Counted from the first letter of the stretch, positions 32,964-42,683 are shown. The stretch is 64,000 nucleotides of DNA from an uncultured Acetatifactor sp. (GCA_910586215.1 CAJUGH010000004.1:62001-126000), one strand, 5' to 3'. A program made the numbers and translations. The notes: a model not told the origin generated them from the sequence alone.

Positions 32964-33058
32964 GATCCTCGTTTCCTCCTTTATACCCCTGGGGTGTATC
33001 TCTTCCTTTTCTGTCCCGTCATGCATAAAAGTGCAGACGTGTTTACAATCATTTCGCA

Positions 33059-33087
33059 ATTATAGCATATAAATGGAAAAAACACAA
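33059..33087 (-). promoter_or_regulatory. Promoter of tig
   Basis: On the minus strand TTGTGT (33087-33082), 17-base spacer, TATAAT (33064-33059). About 90 bases upstream of the ATG. Confidence 0.7.
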
Positions 33088-33145
33088 ATGTTTTATGAGG
33101 CAAAGTTCGAATAGGCAGAGTTCGAATCAAAATGGCGAATGCGAA

Positions 33146-33171
33146 ATAGTTCAGGCAGGGCACTGAACTGT
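33146..33171. repeat. Palindromic repeat family 1, imperfect copy
   Basis: AGTTCAG (33148-33154) and CTGAACT (33163-33169), with one mismatch in the extended arms, resembles the copy at 29430-29457. It lies just past the radical SAM gene. Confidence 0.65.
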
Positions 33172-33196
33172 TATGCGGATTGGCAGCAAAGGCATA

Positions 33197-33979
33197 CTAT
33201 AGGCCCGGTTCCCGTCTTCCGCCCAAAGAAGGCGTATACCTGGATAAAATATCCTGTATCTCCTCCCGGTACACATTTCCCCCCAGGACATTCCCTTCTG
33301 GGTCAAAGCTTAGGGCCCGCACGTCCTCAGGGTCTTCCTCATAGGGGCTGTGCCATTCCCTGTCCAGGTCAAAGTATTCCCCCAGATATCTGCGGGCATT
33401 CCCCGCCGGAAAGATCACATTGCCATCGTTCGCCTCTATTCCCAGTTCCTGGAACTCGCAAAGGATCTCCCCTGTCCTTCTGTCATAGGGGTTGTCGGCG
33501 CCGCTACCCTTGATCCAGGCCGGCTGGGTACGGATCTGCACCCCTTCTGCCCTAACCGCTTCTGCAAACCGCTTTACCGGCTCCAGGGGAATGGTCTCCT
33601 GGTGGAAGGCATCCACGGACAGCAATATATCATTCACCCCGCTTCCTGCCAGGTCTCCTGCCACTTTCTCTATCACCCTGGGATCCCTGGCAAAAAAGCC
33701 GTTGGTGATCATCTGCCTGGCCGGAATGCCACATTCTGCCGCCGCAGCATGGATCCGGCACACCACCTCCGGATGCAGCAGGGGTTCCCCGCCAAAGGTC
33801 ATGACAGACTGCAGGCGATACATCCCGGCAACCTGGCGAAGGGCCCCTGCTGCCCGCTCCCCGTCCAGAACGGCCCCCTGGCCTGTATGGTCTCCCTGGG
33901 AACAGTGCTTACACCTGCCCGTGCAGGCATATGTGACTACAAATTCCACCCGTTTCAAATTCCCGAGATAAAGATTCAT
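33197..33979 (-). CDS. Radical SAM protein of unknown substrate
   Basis: 260 residues from ATG at 33979 (AGGAGG seven bases upstream). The cluster-binding motif CTGRCKHC (CxxxCxxC) follows VEFVVTYA; MTFGGEPLLHP is the GGE motif that binds S-adenosylmethionine; LLSVDAFHQE is the next strand. There is no extra iron-sulfur (SPASM) domain. It is the last gene after a nitrate/sulfonate/taurine-type ABC transporter (35848-34153), which hints that it may modify or make the transported compound. No product can be named. Confidence 0.85.
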   Translation of the reverse strand: MNLYLGNLKRVEFVVTYACTGRCKHCSQGDHTGQGAVLDGERAAGALRQVAGMYRLQSVMTFGGEPLLHPEVVCRIHAAAAECGIPARQMITNGFFARDPRVIEKVAGDLAGSGVNDILLSVDAFHQETIPLEPVKRFAEAVRAEGVQIRTQPAWIKGSGADNPYDRRTGEILCEFQELGIEANDGNVIFPAGNARRYLGEYFDLDREWHSPYEEDPEDVRALSFDPEGNVLGGNVYREEIQDILSRYTPSLGGRREPGL

Positions 33980-34152
33980 CTGGATACCTCCTGGTACTCC
34001 GCACTTGTACATAGGTGCATTCATTCCCGAGTAATCAGTGCTTGGTATGATCCACTCTGCCCGTATATCTGTCGCACTATAAGCCGCTGCCTCTCAAGGC
34101 AGCTTAACTTGGCAATTCTGTTGTGTTTTTTGGAGCCAGCGCGGTAAGGTTG

Positions 34153-35652
34153 CTATATATGGGAAGCGATGAGCAGCGTCCTGCCCTGCTGTCGCTCCCG
34201 GATATAGGCTTCTGCCTGTTTCCTGGTCTCAGGATCCATCCCGGTAAAAGGCTCATCCAACAGCACCATATCCGACTCTGCCTCCATGGCCCGCACCAGT
34301 GCCACCCGGCGCTTCATGCCGCCGCTTAAGGTCCCGGCCGGCTGTCCCAGCACATCCAGCTCCAGCAGTTCTTCCAGGGCGCGGGCTGCTCTCTCCCTGT
34401 CCCCGGTCACCAGTTCCACATTGCCCAGGGCGCTGTATGCCTCACAGAGCCTGTCCTCCTGGAACAGGACACTGATGCGGACCTCTCCCACAATCCGGCC
34501 CCCGTCCGGCTCTTCCAGTCCGCACAGGAGCCTGAAAAGTGTGGTCTTCCCACTGCCGGAAGGACTGCGAAGCAGGTATGTCTCTCCCTGGCGGTAGGTC
34601 CTGCTTACGTCCTGCAATACCTGCCTGTCCCCGTAGGCTTTCCACACATGGGAGAGCACCAGGTCTGTCCCTGTCTGGCCAGGGAGTCCTGTTTTCCTGT
34701 TCTTTGTAGTTTTCCTGTCCTTTGGGTTTCCCCTGTCCCCTACAGTACCCCTGTCCCCTGTGCGTCTTCTGGCGATCCCCTTTCTGCGTACCTTGGGCTC
34801 CCAGACAAGGAAACGTCCCACAAGCCACAGCGTGAGATGTTCCAACAGCACGCTTAAGACCACAATTACTGCTGTCTGGGCAAATATCCCCGCTGTGTCC
34901 AGATAGATTTTGGACAGGTAAAGCTGCTCCCCCAGGGAAAACCGGGGTATACCGATGACCTCTGCCGCCACCCCGGCCTTCCAGCACATTCCCAGTGCTG
35001 TCTGCAGACCACTCACCAGAAACGGGGCCAGGGCTGGCCTGTAAAGGTAGAAGAACCTGGCCCTTCCGGACAGACCGAATACCTGTGCCATCTCCAGCAG
35101 CTTCCGATCCGTGTGCCGCAGCCCTTCCAGGGTATTGTGGTAGATACCTGGTACCACCACCAGGAAGCTCACAGCCACCGCAAGGAAGGAAGAACCCCAC
35201 CAGACCAGCACCACCACCACGAAGGAAGCCACCGGAACCGTCTTCATGAGACCGATCACGGGGGAAATGACCTCCCCCAGAAGCGGGATGCGGTAACTGC
35301 CCGCCGCCAGGGCCGCTGCCACCAGGAAGCCACACAGGGCGCCTGCACTGATGCGCAGCAGCGTACTGCCTACAGCCTGGTAGAAATCCAGCTTCTGCAG
35401 CAATACCCATAATTTCCGGACAGTCTCCAGGGGAGAAGGCACCAGAAGGGGATTGCCTGCCACCAGGGCCAGGAACTGCCAGAAGAGGATCCAGCCCAGC
35501 CAGATGGCCAGCCGCCTGCCCCGGCCCGCCAGAATGCCAGAATGCAGGCTCCCCCTGTATCCATGGGCTTTCCCTCCCTGGCTTTCCGGCTGTCCCTTCC
35601 CCTGGCTTTCCCGGTGGCATATCCCACTACTGCGGTTCTCATTCCCTTTCAT
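34153..35652 (-). CDS. Fused ABC permease-ATPase of nitrate/sulfonate/taurine type, short C-terminus
   Basis: 499 residues. Residues about 45-290 form a SsuC-like permease with five to six helices and the cytoplasmic EAA-type loop (EMAQVFGLSGRARFFYLYRPALAPF). A basic repetitive linker (about 292-322, GDRGTVGDRGNPKDRKTTKN) leads to an ATPase with Walker A SPSGSGKTT, Q-loop LFQED, signature LSGGMKRRV, Walker B MVLLDEPFTGMDP and H-loop ASH. It stops right after the H-loop, lacking the usual 30-60 C-terminal residues. These two subunits are normally separate proteins. With the solute-binding protein at 35848-36930 it forms an importer of an organic, perhaps thiamine-precursor- or sulfonate-like, substrate. 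Confidence 0.85.
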   Translation of the reverse strand: MKGNENRSSGICHRESQGKGQPESQGGKAHGYRGSLHSGILAGRGRRLAIWLGWILFWQFLALVAGNPLLVPSPLETVRKLWVLLQKLDFYQAVGSTLLRISAGALCGFLVAAALAAGSYRIPLLGEVISPVIGLMKTVPVASFVVVVLVWWGSSFLAVAVSFLVVVPGIYHNTLEGLRHTDRKLLEMAQVFGLSGRARFFYLYRPALAPFLVSGLQTALGMCWKAGVAAEVIGIPRFSLGEQLYLSKIYLDTAGIFAQTAVIVVLSVLLEHLTLWLVGRFLVWEPKVRRKGIARRRTGDRGTVGDRGNPKDRKTTKNRKTGLPGQTGTDLVLSHVWKAYGDRQVLQDVSRTYRQGETYLLRSPSGSGKTTLFRLLCGLEEPDGGRIVGEVRISVLFQEDRLCEAYSALGNVELVTGDRERAARALEELLELDVLGQPAGTLSGGMKRRVALVRAMEAESDMVLLDEPFTGMDPETRKQAEAYIRERQQGRTLLIASHI

Positions 35653-35761
35653 ATTCCATCCGCGACCCCATTTAATGATATTTTGTCACTGTTCATTCAT
35701 GCCACCGCCAGGTGTTTCCACGCGTCTTTTACGTGGCAAATCCGAGACTGCCATGCGCCAA

Positions 35762-35818
35762 AATGGGCTATTTTGCCCATTATGTGTGCATAGTTGCTGT
35801 GAACGGAGTGAACAGTAA
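35762..35818. repeat. Palindromic repeat family 2 copy plus a small hairpin
   Basis: AATGGGC/GCCCATT (35762-35781) is followed by GTTGCTGTGAACGGAGTGAA at 35793 onward to 35818. The latter is the reverse complement, with one base change, of the copy at 56502-56528. It lies between the solute-binding gene and the fused transporter gene. Confidence 0.75.
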
Positions 35819-35847
35819 TGATGTTGCTACCACCGATTGCTCTGTGC

Positions 35848-36930
35848 TTATGACCCTGGTATCACATAATAGAAGTCCTCCTTGGGCAGGCTGCCCCCTG
35901 TCAGTTCGGGATCGAACTCCCAGAGTACGGACAGATAAGCCGAAAGGGTCTCCTCCATCTCCTCCCCTGTGATACAGGCTATGTTACATCCGGGAATGGC
36001 TTCCCTGGCCACCGTCTCCTGTCCTATGATCCCTGCCTCCACAGCCAGCGCTGCTCCTGCCTGGATATCTGCGCCCATAGCCGCCACACTGGCAGCATGC
36101 TCCTCCAGGAAACGCTTCACCGCCTCCTCATGTTCTTCCAGGAAATCCCTCCGCACCAGGGTGACACCTGTGACAATGCCCCCTTCTCCCCCAGCCATCC
36201 TGCGCCATTCCTGGTCTAAATCCATCACAATGGCAAGGGCAGGATTCCGGGCCAGGGCCGCTGTCACAAAAGGCTGGGGCAGCAGCCCCAGGGCCGCCGG
36301 GTCTTCTGCCAGCAGGGCCGCCACTTCCGCAGGCTCCGACTTGAATTCCAGGTGGTAATCCCCCTCCTGCAGGCCGTTTTCCTGGCAGAGCTTCCGCAGC
36401 ACCGCCTCCGGGGTAGTTCCCTTTCCTGTCAGGAGAATTGTCCTTCCTTTTAAGTCTGCCACAGATTCTACCCCGGAGGTGCCTGACACTACGTACAGCA
36501 CTCCCAGGGTATTGAGGTCTGCCACAGCCACCCCGCCCTCCATTCGCCCATAGAGGATGGCCGCCACATTGGCAGGCACCAGGGCTATGTCCAGTTCTCC
36601 CTTGGCCATCAGTGGCACCAGTTCCTCTGCCCCCACTGCCATCCGAAAGGTATAAGTGTCTGCTGTCTCCCCCTTCCCTGCCTTATCCATCAGAAAAAGA
36701 AGGCCCAAAGAGGTAGGCCCTTTTAGGGATCCCACCCGCACTTCCACAGGTTCCCCAGGCTCGTGCTGTGTTGTCGCCAGATCTGGTGTCTTTGGCTGAT
36801 CCCTGCCGGCACAGCCGCAGACTACGGCCAGGATCACCAGCAGCACTGCGGCACCTATGACAATCTGCCTCCTGTATGTGCGTATTGTTCTACCAGAACT
36901 GCCCATATTCTTTTTCCCTGCCAGATCCAT
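35848..36930 (-). CDS. ABC transporter substrate-binding lipoprotein (NMT1/SsuA-like)
   Basis: 360 residues. Basic N-terminus, transmembrane segment and lipobox VCGC (lipidated cysteine at about 40). The mature protein has the two-lobed SsuA/NMT1 pattern: VRVGSLKGPTSLGLLFL, ELDIALVPANVAAILY, LKGRTILLTGKGTTPEAVLRKL and LGLLPQPFVTAAL. It captures a small substrate outside the membrane and passes it to the fused permease-ATPase 195 bases downstream. A palindromic repeat lies between the two genes. Confidence 0.9.
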   Translation of the reverse strand: MDLAGKKNMGSSGRTIRTYRRQIVIGAAVLLVILAVVCGCAGRDQPKTPDLATTQHEPGEPVEVRVGSLKGPTSLGLLFLMDKAGKGETADTYTFRMAVGAEELVPLMAKGELDIALVPANVAAILYGRMEGGVAVADLNTLGVLYVVSGTSGVESVADLKGRTILLTGKGTTPEAVLRKLCQENGLQEGDYHLEFKSEPAEVAALLAEDPAALGLLPQPFVTAALARNPALAIVMDLDQEWRRMAGGEGGIVTGVTLVRRDFLEEHEEAVKRFLEEHAASVAAMGADIQAGAALAVEAGIIGQETVAREAIPGCNIACITGEEMEETLSAYLSVLWEFDPELTGGSLPKEDFYYVIPGS

Positions 36931-36978
36931 CTGCTGTCATGCTCCTTTCCGAAGCCCATGGGGCCTATCTTTGTTCCC

Positions 36979-37629
36979 TTATCTTCTCTTGCGCTTTTTC
37001 GCATCCCTGCGGATCTTGTCCAGAGCCTCCTCCGGAACCACCGAGTATGCCCTGAATTCCCGGACTGCCTCGCTCATGGCCTGGAAATTCAAGGTGGTTC
37101 CATGGGCATCTGCCACATAATCCACGGCCCGGGAAGGCGCAATGCCGATCCTGCCGGCGGTCTCCACTGCATCGATATTGGCTCCCAGGAACACAAATTC
37201 CCAGCCATACCGGCTCTTCTCCAGTTCAATCTGGGCCTTTACCTTGTCCGGGGAATATTCCCTGCTGGCGTTCTCCTCCCCGTCCGTGATGATGACGAAC
37301 ATCACCTTCTCTGCCCGGTAGTCCTCCGCCGTGTGTTTCTGGGCGCTGGCAATCTTGTGGATGGTGCGGCCGATGGCGTCAAGAAGCGCCGTGGAGCCGC
37401 CCACATAATATTCCTTGTCCGTAATAGGGCGCACCGCCCGGATGTCAATGCGGTCGTGAAGCAGTTCATAGCGGTTGTCAAACAGCACCGTGGTGATGAG
37501 ACACTCCCCCTCTACTTCCTTCTGCTTCTGCAGCATGGAGTTATATCCTCCGATGGTATCAGACTCCAGTCCTGCCATGGACCCACTCCTGTCCAGTATA
37601 AACACCAGTTCCGTCAATCCTTTTTTCAT
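36979..37629 (-). CDS. VWA-domain protein (TerY-like)
   Basis: 216 residues, essentially one von Willebrand A domain. The metal-ion-dependent adhesion site is complete: DRSGS (DxSxS), the threonine in GGSTALLDAIG and the aspartate in ITDGEEN. No signal peptide or membrane segment, so cytoplasmic. Similar stand-alone VWA proteins occur in tellurite-resistance-type and phosphorylation-related gene groups. It lies 144 bases after a macrodomain gene. Role unknown. Confidence 0.85.
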   Translation of the reverse strand: MKKGLTELVFILDRSGSMAGLESDTIGGYNSMLQKQKEVEGECLITTVLFDNRYELLHDRIDIRAVRPITDKEYYVGGSTALLDAIGRTIHKIASAQKHTAEDYRAEKVMFVIITDGEENASREYSPDKVKAQIELEKSRYGWEFVFLGANIDAVETAGRIGIAPSRAVDYVADAHGTTLNFQAMSEAVREFRAYSVVPEEALDKIRRDAKKRKRR

Positions 37630-37773
37630 ATGCCAGATCCTCCTTGTGATTTTTAGAATCTACAGAGAATTCCTCTCTGTGATCCTAATCCAAGGATACA
37701 CTCCTTTCACCGGCATATGGTCGCTTTGGAAGCGACAATTCCTCTGCCGCGTTACCTTTCACAGCCATGTCCC

Positions 37774-38835
37774 TCAGCCTCCCAGCAGGGGCTGGTCATA
37801 TGCAAACAGTACCTCATTGATCTCATAGATGTTATATTTTTTATGGATAATGAAATATTCCACGATTACATCGAATTTCTGGCTGTGGGACAGGGCGTAC
37901 CCCGCCCGCCCCAGAAGCTCCCCGGTCTCTTTCAGGGAAAGCTCCAGGGCAACGGATAAGGCCAGTGCCGTCCGTTTGCTGGGCATATATCCCTGGCCCG
38001 TGCGGATCTTGGAGAACAGGCGTCTGTCAATATTCGCCCGCTTGTACACCTCCACATCCGTCTTCCCCTTGGCATCAATCAGCCGCAGCAGGGCAGACCC
38101 AAAAGGCTCGTCCAGGTTCCCTATCATGTCCTCCAGGCTTTCGGATGCAGGCAGGGAATTGGCCACTGACGCAGACATCCGGGCTGGAGCGGCTGATAAA
38201 GGTATCTGGGGAGATGGGGACATCCGGGAGGACGTTGGCATCTGAAAGGGGGACGCATCCTCCAGAACCCGGGACAATCCCCTCCTGGAATCCTCCCGGC
38301 TCTCCACATAATGCTCGTCAATATAGCTTTCCACCGCTCCCTGGAGTTTCCTGCCCACCTGGAAAGCAGCCTTGTCAAACACCGCCAGATACACATCCAT
38401 CTCCTGGTCTTCCAGGAACCGGGTGATGGCCTCGGTAGCCACCTTTAAGGCTTCCTCCTTGGGATACCCGTATATTCCACTGGAAATCAGCGGAAAAGCG
38501 ATACTTTCACAACCGTTTTCCGCTGCAAGACGCAGGGAATTCTCATAGGCGGCATACAGGTACCTCCTGCTCAGTCCCGGTTTCCACCTGTGATAGACAG
38601 GACCAGCGGTGTGGATCACATACCTGGCGGGCAGGGCAAAGCCCGGTGTCAGCACAGCCTCTCCTGTCCTGATGGGAGCCAGCCTGTCACAGGCCTCCTG
38701 CATGTCCGACCGTCCCGCTGCCCCGAAGATAGCCCCGCAGACCCCTCCACCCGCCGCCAGGTCTGTGTTGGCAGCATTGACGATGGCATCCACTTCCATT
38801 CTGGTTATATCCTGTCGCACTATGGTAAAAGGCAT
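37774..38835 (-). CDS. Macrodomain protein with C-terminal HTH-like domain
   Basis: 353 residues; GGAGGAAGGAG precedes the ATG. Residues 1-175 are a macrodomain with the ADP-ribose motifs NAANTDLAAGGGVCGAIFG and SSGIYGYPKEEA; such domains remove ADP-ribose or O-acetyl-ADP-ribose groups. After a Ser/Pro-rich linker, residues about 245-353 (TDVEVYKRANIDRRLFSKIR, MPSKRTALALSVALELSL) form a helical domain resembling XRE-type DNA-binding folds; I recall it as a frequent tail in Firmicutes macrodomain and related regulatory proteins. With the VWA gene it may form a stress-response pair. Confidence 0.85.
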   Translation of the reverse strand: MPFTIVRQDITRMEVDAIVNAANTDLAAGGGVCGAIFGAAGRSDMQEACDRLAPIRTGEAVLTPGFALPARYVIHTAGPVYHRWKPGLSRRYLYAAYENSLRLAAENGCESIAFPLISSGIYGYPKEEALKVATEAITRFLEDQEMDVYLAVFDKAAFQVGRKLQGAVESYIDEHYVESREDSRRGLSRVLEDASPFQMPTSSRMSPSPQIPLSAAPARMSASVANSLPASESLEDMIGNLDEPFGSALLRLIDAKGKTDVEVYKRANIDRRLFSKIRTGQGYMPSKRTALALSVALELSLKETGELLGRAGYALSHSQKFDVIVEYFIIHKKYNIYEINEVLFAYDQPLLGG

Positions 38836-38961
38836 ATCTGCTCCTTCCTCCCTGCCAGCCTGCTACGGCTTGTCCCGGCATCTTTATCCCTATGTCTGAT
38901 ACACACTCTCCCTAAACAGTAACTGTCCATTTTCCTCTTGACAGTACCCCCGGCAGATCCA

Positions 38962-39828
38962 TCAGTCGTTAGGTCTCTGATAAAATCTTCCCGACAGGCT
39001 CTCCGTGCGGATCACATTCACGAATGCCTTCGGATCCATCTGCCTGGCATGGCTGATCACCTTCCTGGCCTCATCCCTTCCCACCACGGAGTAAAGCATC
39101 TTGCATTCCCTCTTCTGGTAGCAGCCGATGCCCTTGAACAGGGTAGCATCGTGGTTGGTCAGTTCCTTGATGGACTCGTAGATCTCATCGGGCTTCTCCG
39201 TGATGATCAGAAGGGTCTGCTTCTGGTAACGCTGGTACAGGGCATGGAGCACCTGGGTGGAGGTAAACTGGAAGATAATGGAGTACAGGGCTTCCTCCCA
39301 GCCAAACAGCGCCCCGGCTATCACAATGATCACCACATTGAAGCCGAATACGTAGTTAAAGGTATCTATATTATATTTCTCTGAGAAGAAGATGGCAATA
39401 AAATCCGTGCCGCCGCTGGTGGCATTGGCCAGCAGGCAGATGCTGATGGCCACCGCGTTGAACAGACCGCCGAACACTGCCACCAGAAGGGGATCCTGGG
39501 TCAGGGCATAGCTGGGAATCATGTCCGTGATGATACCGGAGAGCACCACCATCAGACAGGAATACCCGGTAAATTTCTTCCCGATGAATTTGAAGCTGAT
39601 CACTACAGGAACCGCATTCAGCAGGAAATTGATCACGGAGAAGGGCGGCTCCACGCCCCAGAGCATCATGCTCACCTGCTGCAGCAGTCTCGTAAGGCCG
39701 TTGAATCCGCCGGGAATCAAGTCCCCGGCCCGCACAAAGGTCTTCAGGTTCACCGCCATGATCACAGATGCCGCCACGATCATGGCTGTCCTTCTCAGAT
39801 CATCCAGTCTTGCATTTTTCACTTTCAT
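38962..39828 (-). CDS. YitT family membrane protein
   Basis: 288 residues from ATG at 39828, two bases after the upstream stop. Five to six hydrophobic segments with the family blocks GGFNGLTRLL and ATSGGTDFIAIFFSEK, then the cytoplasmic DUF2179 domain (about 215-275, LLIITEKPDEI ... HDATLFKGIGCYQ). Common in multiple copies in Firmicutes; function not established. Translated in tandem with the YfhO-like gene. Confidence 0.93.
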   Translation of the reverse strand: MKVKNARLDDLRRTAMIVAASVIMAVNLKTFVRAGDLIPGGFNGLTRLLQQVSMMLWGVEPPFSVINFLLNAVPVVISFKFIGKKFTGYSCLMVVLSGIITDMIPSYALTQDPLLVAVFGGLFNAVAISICLLANATSGGTDFIAIFFSEKYNIDTFNYVFGFNVVIIVIAGALFGWEEALYSIIFQFTSTQVLHALYQRYQKQTLLIITEKPDEIYESIKELTNHDATLFKGIGCYQKRECKMLYSVVGRDEARKVISHARQMDPKAFVNVIRTESLSGRFYQRPND

Positions 39829-39830
39829 TT

Positions 39831-42518
39831 TCACATGTTCCTCCCATTCTCCTCTGGGGATTCTTCCCCTGCCACAGGTGCTTCCGACACACCAGTTCCT
39901 TCCGTGGCTGCTTTTCCCACGGCCACTTGTTCCAGAACGGCTTCTCCCGGAACCAGTTCTTCTGTCACAATATCTTCCACTGAAGTTTCCCGGCCCCCCG
40001 GTGGCGCTTCTTGTCCACTCCCGGCCCACTGCCCCTTCTGCCTCCTGCCGGATCCCCACGCAAGCAGCGCGAACACCAGGATGCTTCCGGCGCTAAGGGC
40101 CAGCCCAGCCCTGGCTCCCTCTGGCACATAGTGCAGTTCCAGGCTGTATTGCCCTGGTTCCAAGTCAAAGGCCATCAGACATCCCCCGAACAGGACACCT
40201 TCTGCCTCTTGTCCGTTGATCCGTATGTCCCAGCCAGCCTCGTAGGGGATGGACAGGATCAGCCGGCCAGCTTCTTCCATGGATATACTGCCGGACAGCC
40301 GGTCACTCTCCCAACGGACCTGTTCCAGGTGATTGGCAGAGAGCACATCCAGGGCCTCCTGTAACACCTTAAGGTCCATGCGGTAGATGTCTGCAGAGAT
40401 CTTGGGGGTCTCATCCTTTTCATCGTTGTTGGTCAACGTCACAGTCTGGTCCTTTTCCAGGTAACCCAGGTAGAGGACGGAGCCCTGTTTCAAGTCATTG
40501 TATTCCTCCGTCTGTGTACTGCCGCCAATGCATGCCACTTTTTTGGTGCCTGAGGCTGTCAGGATGGCATAATAGATGCCGGCTTCCCTGGATGTGAACC
40601 GGATGTCGTCCCCTGCCGCCTCCCGGCTTTCCTTTACAAACAGCGTACCGTCTATCCCCAGTTTGCTCACCATCTGGTTCTGCAGCTTCAGTGCCTGGAA
40701 ATCATATCCCTCCGGCAGGTCATATCCCACCGGTGCCACATAGCCGAAGGGCAGTGTGGCTTCACAGGCATACAGATAGATGTCCCCGCTTCTATCCAGC
40801 AGGGTATATAAGTCATTTTCATATTTTTCCGATTCCCCGAACATATAATGCACATTCAGCAGGGCGCTGGTAAAGCCCGTGGCCCCGTCAAAACCATAGT
40901 ACACTTTGCTATGCCGCATCCCCAGCCTTTTGTACAGATCCATCACATAAGAGTTCAAGGTGGAGGAAAACACGCTGGCTGTAGGGTATCCTGTCAATGT
41001 GCCATCGTTTTTCGTCTTCCTGGTGAATTTCTCCAGGCGGTAGAGACTCTCCTGCTGCCCACGGGTGCCCTCATACAGGGCCAGGTAATCTGCCTGCTGC
41101 CCCAGATATGCACTGCGGCTGGTGGTGCCCACGCTGGTATTGAAGGTATTCACCGATGTCTCCGCCACCACCAGTGCCATGGCCAGGATCCCCACCCGCC
41201 ACAGTACCTCCCGGTCCTCCCTGGTCCGGTACAGATACAGCAGGATCCCATAGGCCAGGGCAAAACACAGGGTCAGGACCTTGACCCCCAGTTCAAAGTC
41301 CTCATGCCCTATGAATTTCTCACAGAAGAGGATAAAGATACCCGCTGCCACGCAGCCTTGCACAATATGCCCTGGATCTTCCTCCTTCACATGCAGGTAT
41401 GCGTCACAGCACATGGTCAGCACCAGGAGGATATACAGGAAAGACTGCCTGGCCGGCAGGGAATCCGGATAGTTCAGCCCATGCCAGATAAAGTCCAGAA
41501 GATTGGTGGAAAAGCCCAGCAGCAGGAACCCCGTCAGCACAAGCCTGCAGAATTTCTCCCGGATGGGGATGTGCCGGTTCCCCACATACATGGGCAGCAG
41601 CACCAGCACCGCACTGCCACAGTAGATATTGGGCCAGTGATCCAGCCCCCGTTCCGTGGTCACGCACATGCAATGCCTGGCCAGCATGTCCAGCACGGAA
41701 AAATAGGATTCCACCTTCTTCGGAAAATTCATATCCCCAAAATCCGTCTGCAGGATGGCACAGACCTCCGGCACCAGAAGCATAGCCGCCATTCCCCCTG
41801 CCAGCAGGGAAGATACCGCAAAAAGCCCTATGCTCCGCAGACGCCGTTTCTGGGTCATAAGCAGTAGGATAAAATACAACACCAGGAAAATGCAGATCAT
41901 GATGGAGATATAATAATTGGTAAAAATGGACAAGGACAGCGTCACGCAGTACAAAGCCCACCGTCCCTCCTTCACCAGCCGCTCCAGCCCCAACACAATC
42001 AATGGTGCCAGGATGATGCAATCCACCCACATAATATTGTAATTATAAGCCGCCGTATACCCGGAAAGGGCATAAAAGCAGGCGAAAAACACTACCCCGG
42101 GATTCCCTGTCCCAAAATGCCTCCTTAGGTAGATGCAGGCCGTAAGTCCGCATAACCCCAGCTTTACCACGGTCAGGTAACTCATGAATTCCATCAGGTA
42201 TGCTTCCGGCACCAGCAGGGCCAGGACATGGAAGGGGCTGGCCAGGTAATACACATACAATGCCAGGAAGTTGGAGCCGATTCCCACATGATAGGAGAAA
42301 TGCAGGCTCTCCCCACCCCGCACCTTGTGCAGCAGTTCGCTGAAAAAGGGCATGTACTGGTGATACATGTCAGAGAACAGGAAACTCCTGTCCCCAAAAG
42401 GATATATGCCGTTTATGGCAAAGATCGCCAGCATAATCCCCACAGGCACTATAAAAGACAGAAATAGTACAGCCCGCTGCATACTCCTGGGTGTATTTCT
42501 TGTAAGCTTACCCTTCAT
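39831..42518 (-). CDS. YfhO family integral membrane protein
   Basis: 895 residues. Twelve or more transmembrane segments with the YfhO/PMT-like features FLFSDMYHQYMPFFSELLHK near the N-terminus and GIGSNFLALYVYYLASP. A large extracytoplasmic domain (about 490-780) and a final membrane segment precede an acidic, repetitive C-terminal tail (EEAPVAGEESPEENG-like). YfhO proteins are GT-C-type enzymes or flippase partners in teichoic-acid or glycolipid glycosylation. Start near GAGGAAGAGG. The downstream YitT gene is coupled. Confidence 0.9.
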   Translation of the reverse strand: MKGKLTRNTPRSMQRAVLFLSFIVPVGIMLAIFAINGIYPFGDRSFLFSDMYHQYMPFFSELLHKVRGGESLHFSYHVGIGSNFLALYVYYLASPFHVLALLVPEAYLMEFMSYLTVVKLGLCGLTACIYLRRHFGTGNPGVVFFACFYALSGYTAAYNYNIMWVDCIILAPLIVLGLERLVKEGRWALYCVTLSLSIFTNYYISIMICIFLVLYFILLLMTQKRRLRSIGLFAVSSLLAGGMAAMLLVPEVCAILQTDFGDMNFPKKVESYFSVLDMLARHCMCVTTERGLDHWPNIYCGSAVLVLLPMYVGNRHIPIREKFCRLVLTGFLLLGFSTNLLDFIWHGLNYPDSLPARQSFLYILLVLTMCCDAYLHVKEEDPGHIVQGCVAAGIFILFCEKFIGHEDFELGVKVLTLCFALAYGILLYLYRTREDREVLWRVGILAMALVVAETSVNTFNTSVGTTSRSAYLGQQADYLALYEGTRGQQESLYRLEKFTRKTKNDGTLTGYPTASVFSSTLNSYVMDLYKRLGMRHSKVYYGFDGATGFTSALLNVHYMFGESEKYENDLYTLLDRSGDIYLYACEATLPFGYVAPVGYDLPEGYDFQALKLQNQMVSKLGIDGTLFVKESREAAGDDIRFTSREAGIYYAILTASGTKKVACIGGSTQTEEYNDLKQGSVLYLGYLEKDQTVTLTNNDEKDETPKISADIYRMDLKVLQEALDVLSANHLEQVRWESDRLSGSISMEEAGRLILSIPYEAGWDIRINGQEAEGVLFGGCLMAFDLEPGQYSLELHYVPEGARAGLALSAGSILVFALLAWGSGRRQKGQWAGSGQEAPPGGRETSVEDIVTEELVPGEAVLEQVAVGKAATEGTGVSEAPVAGEESPEENGRNM

Positions 42519-42683
42519 CGGCCAAGACCTCTTCCTCTACATTTGGAAACTGTCCCCTTTTCAAAAACCATTTGAACCTGTTCCAGACAGTTCCCTGCAA
42601 ATATGCATATTCTATCAGATTTTTCCCCTCAGATAAAGCCCCTTGTGAAAAAAATGGCACTTCTTTTTACCAGGGAATGGTAC

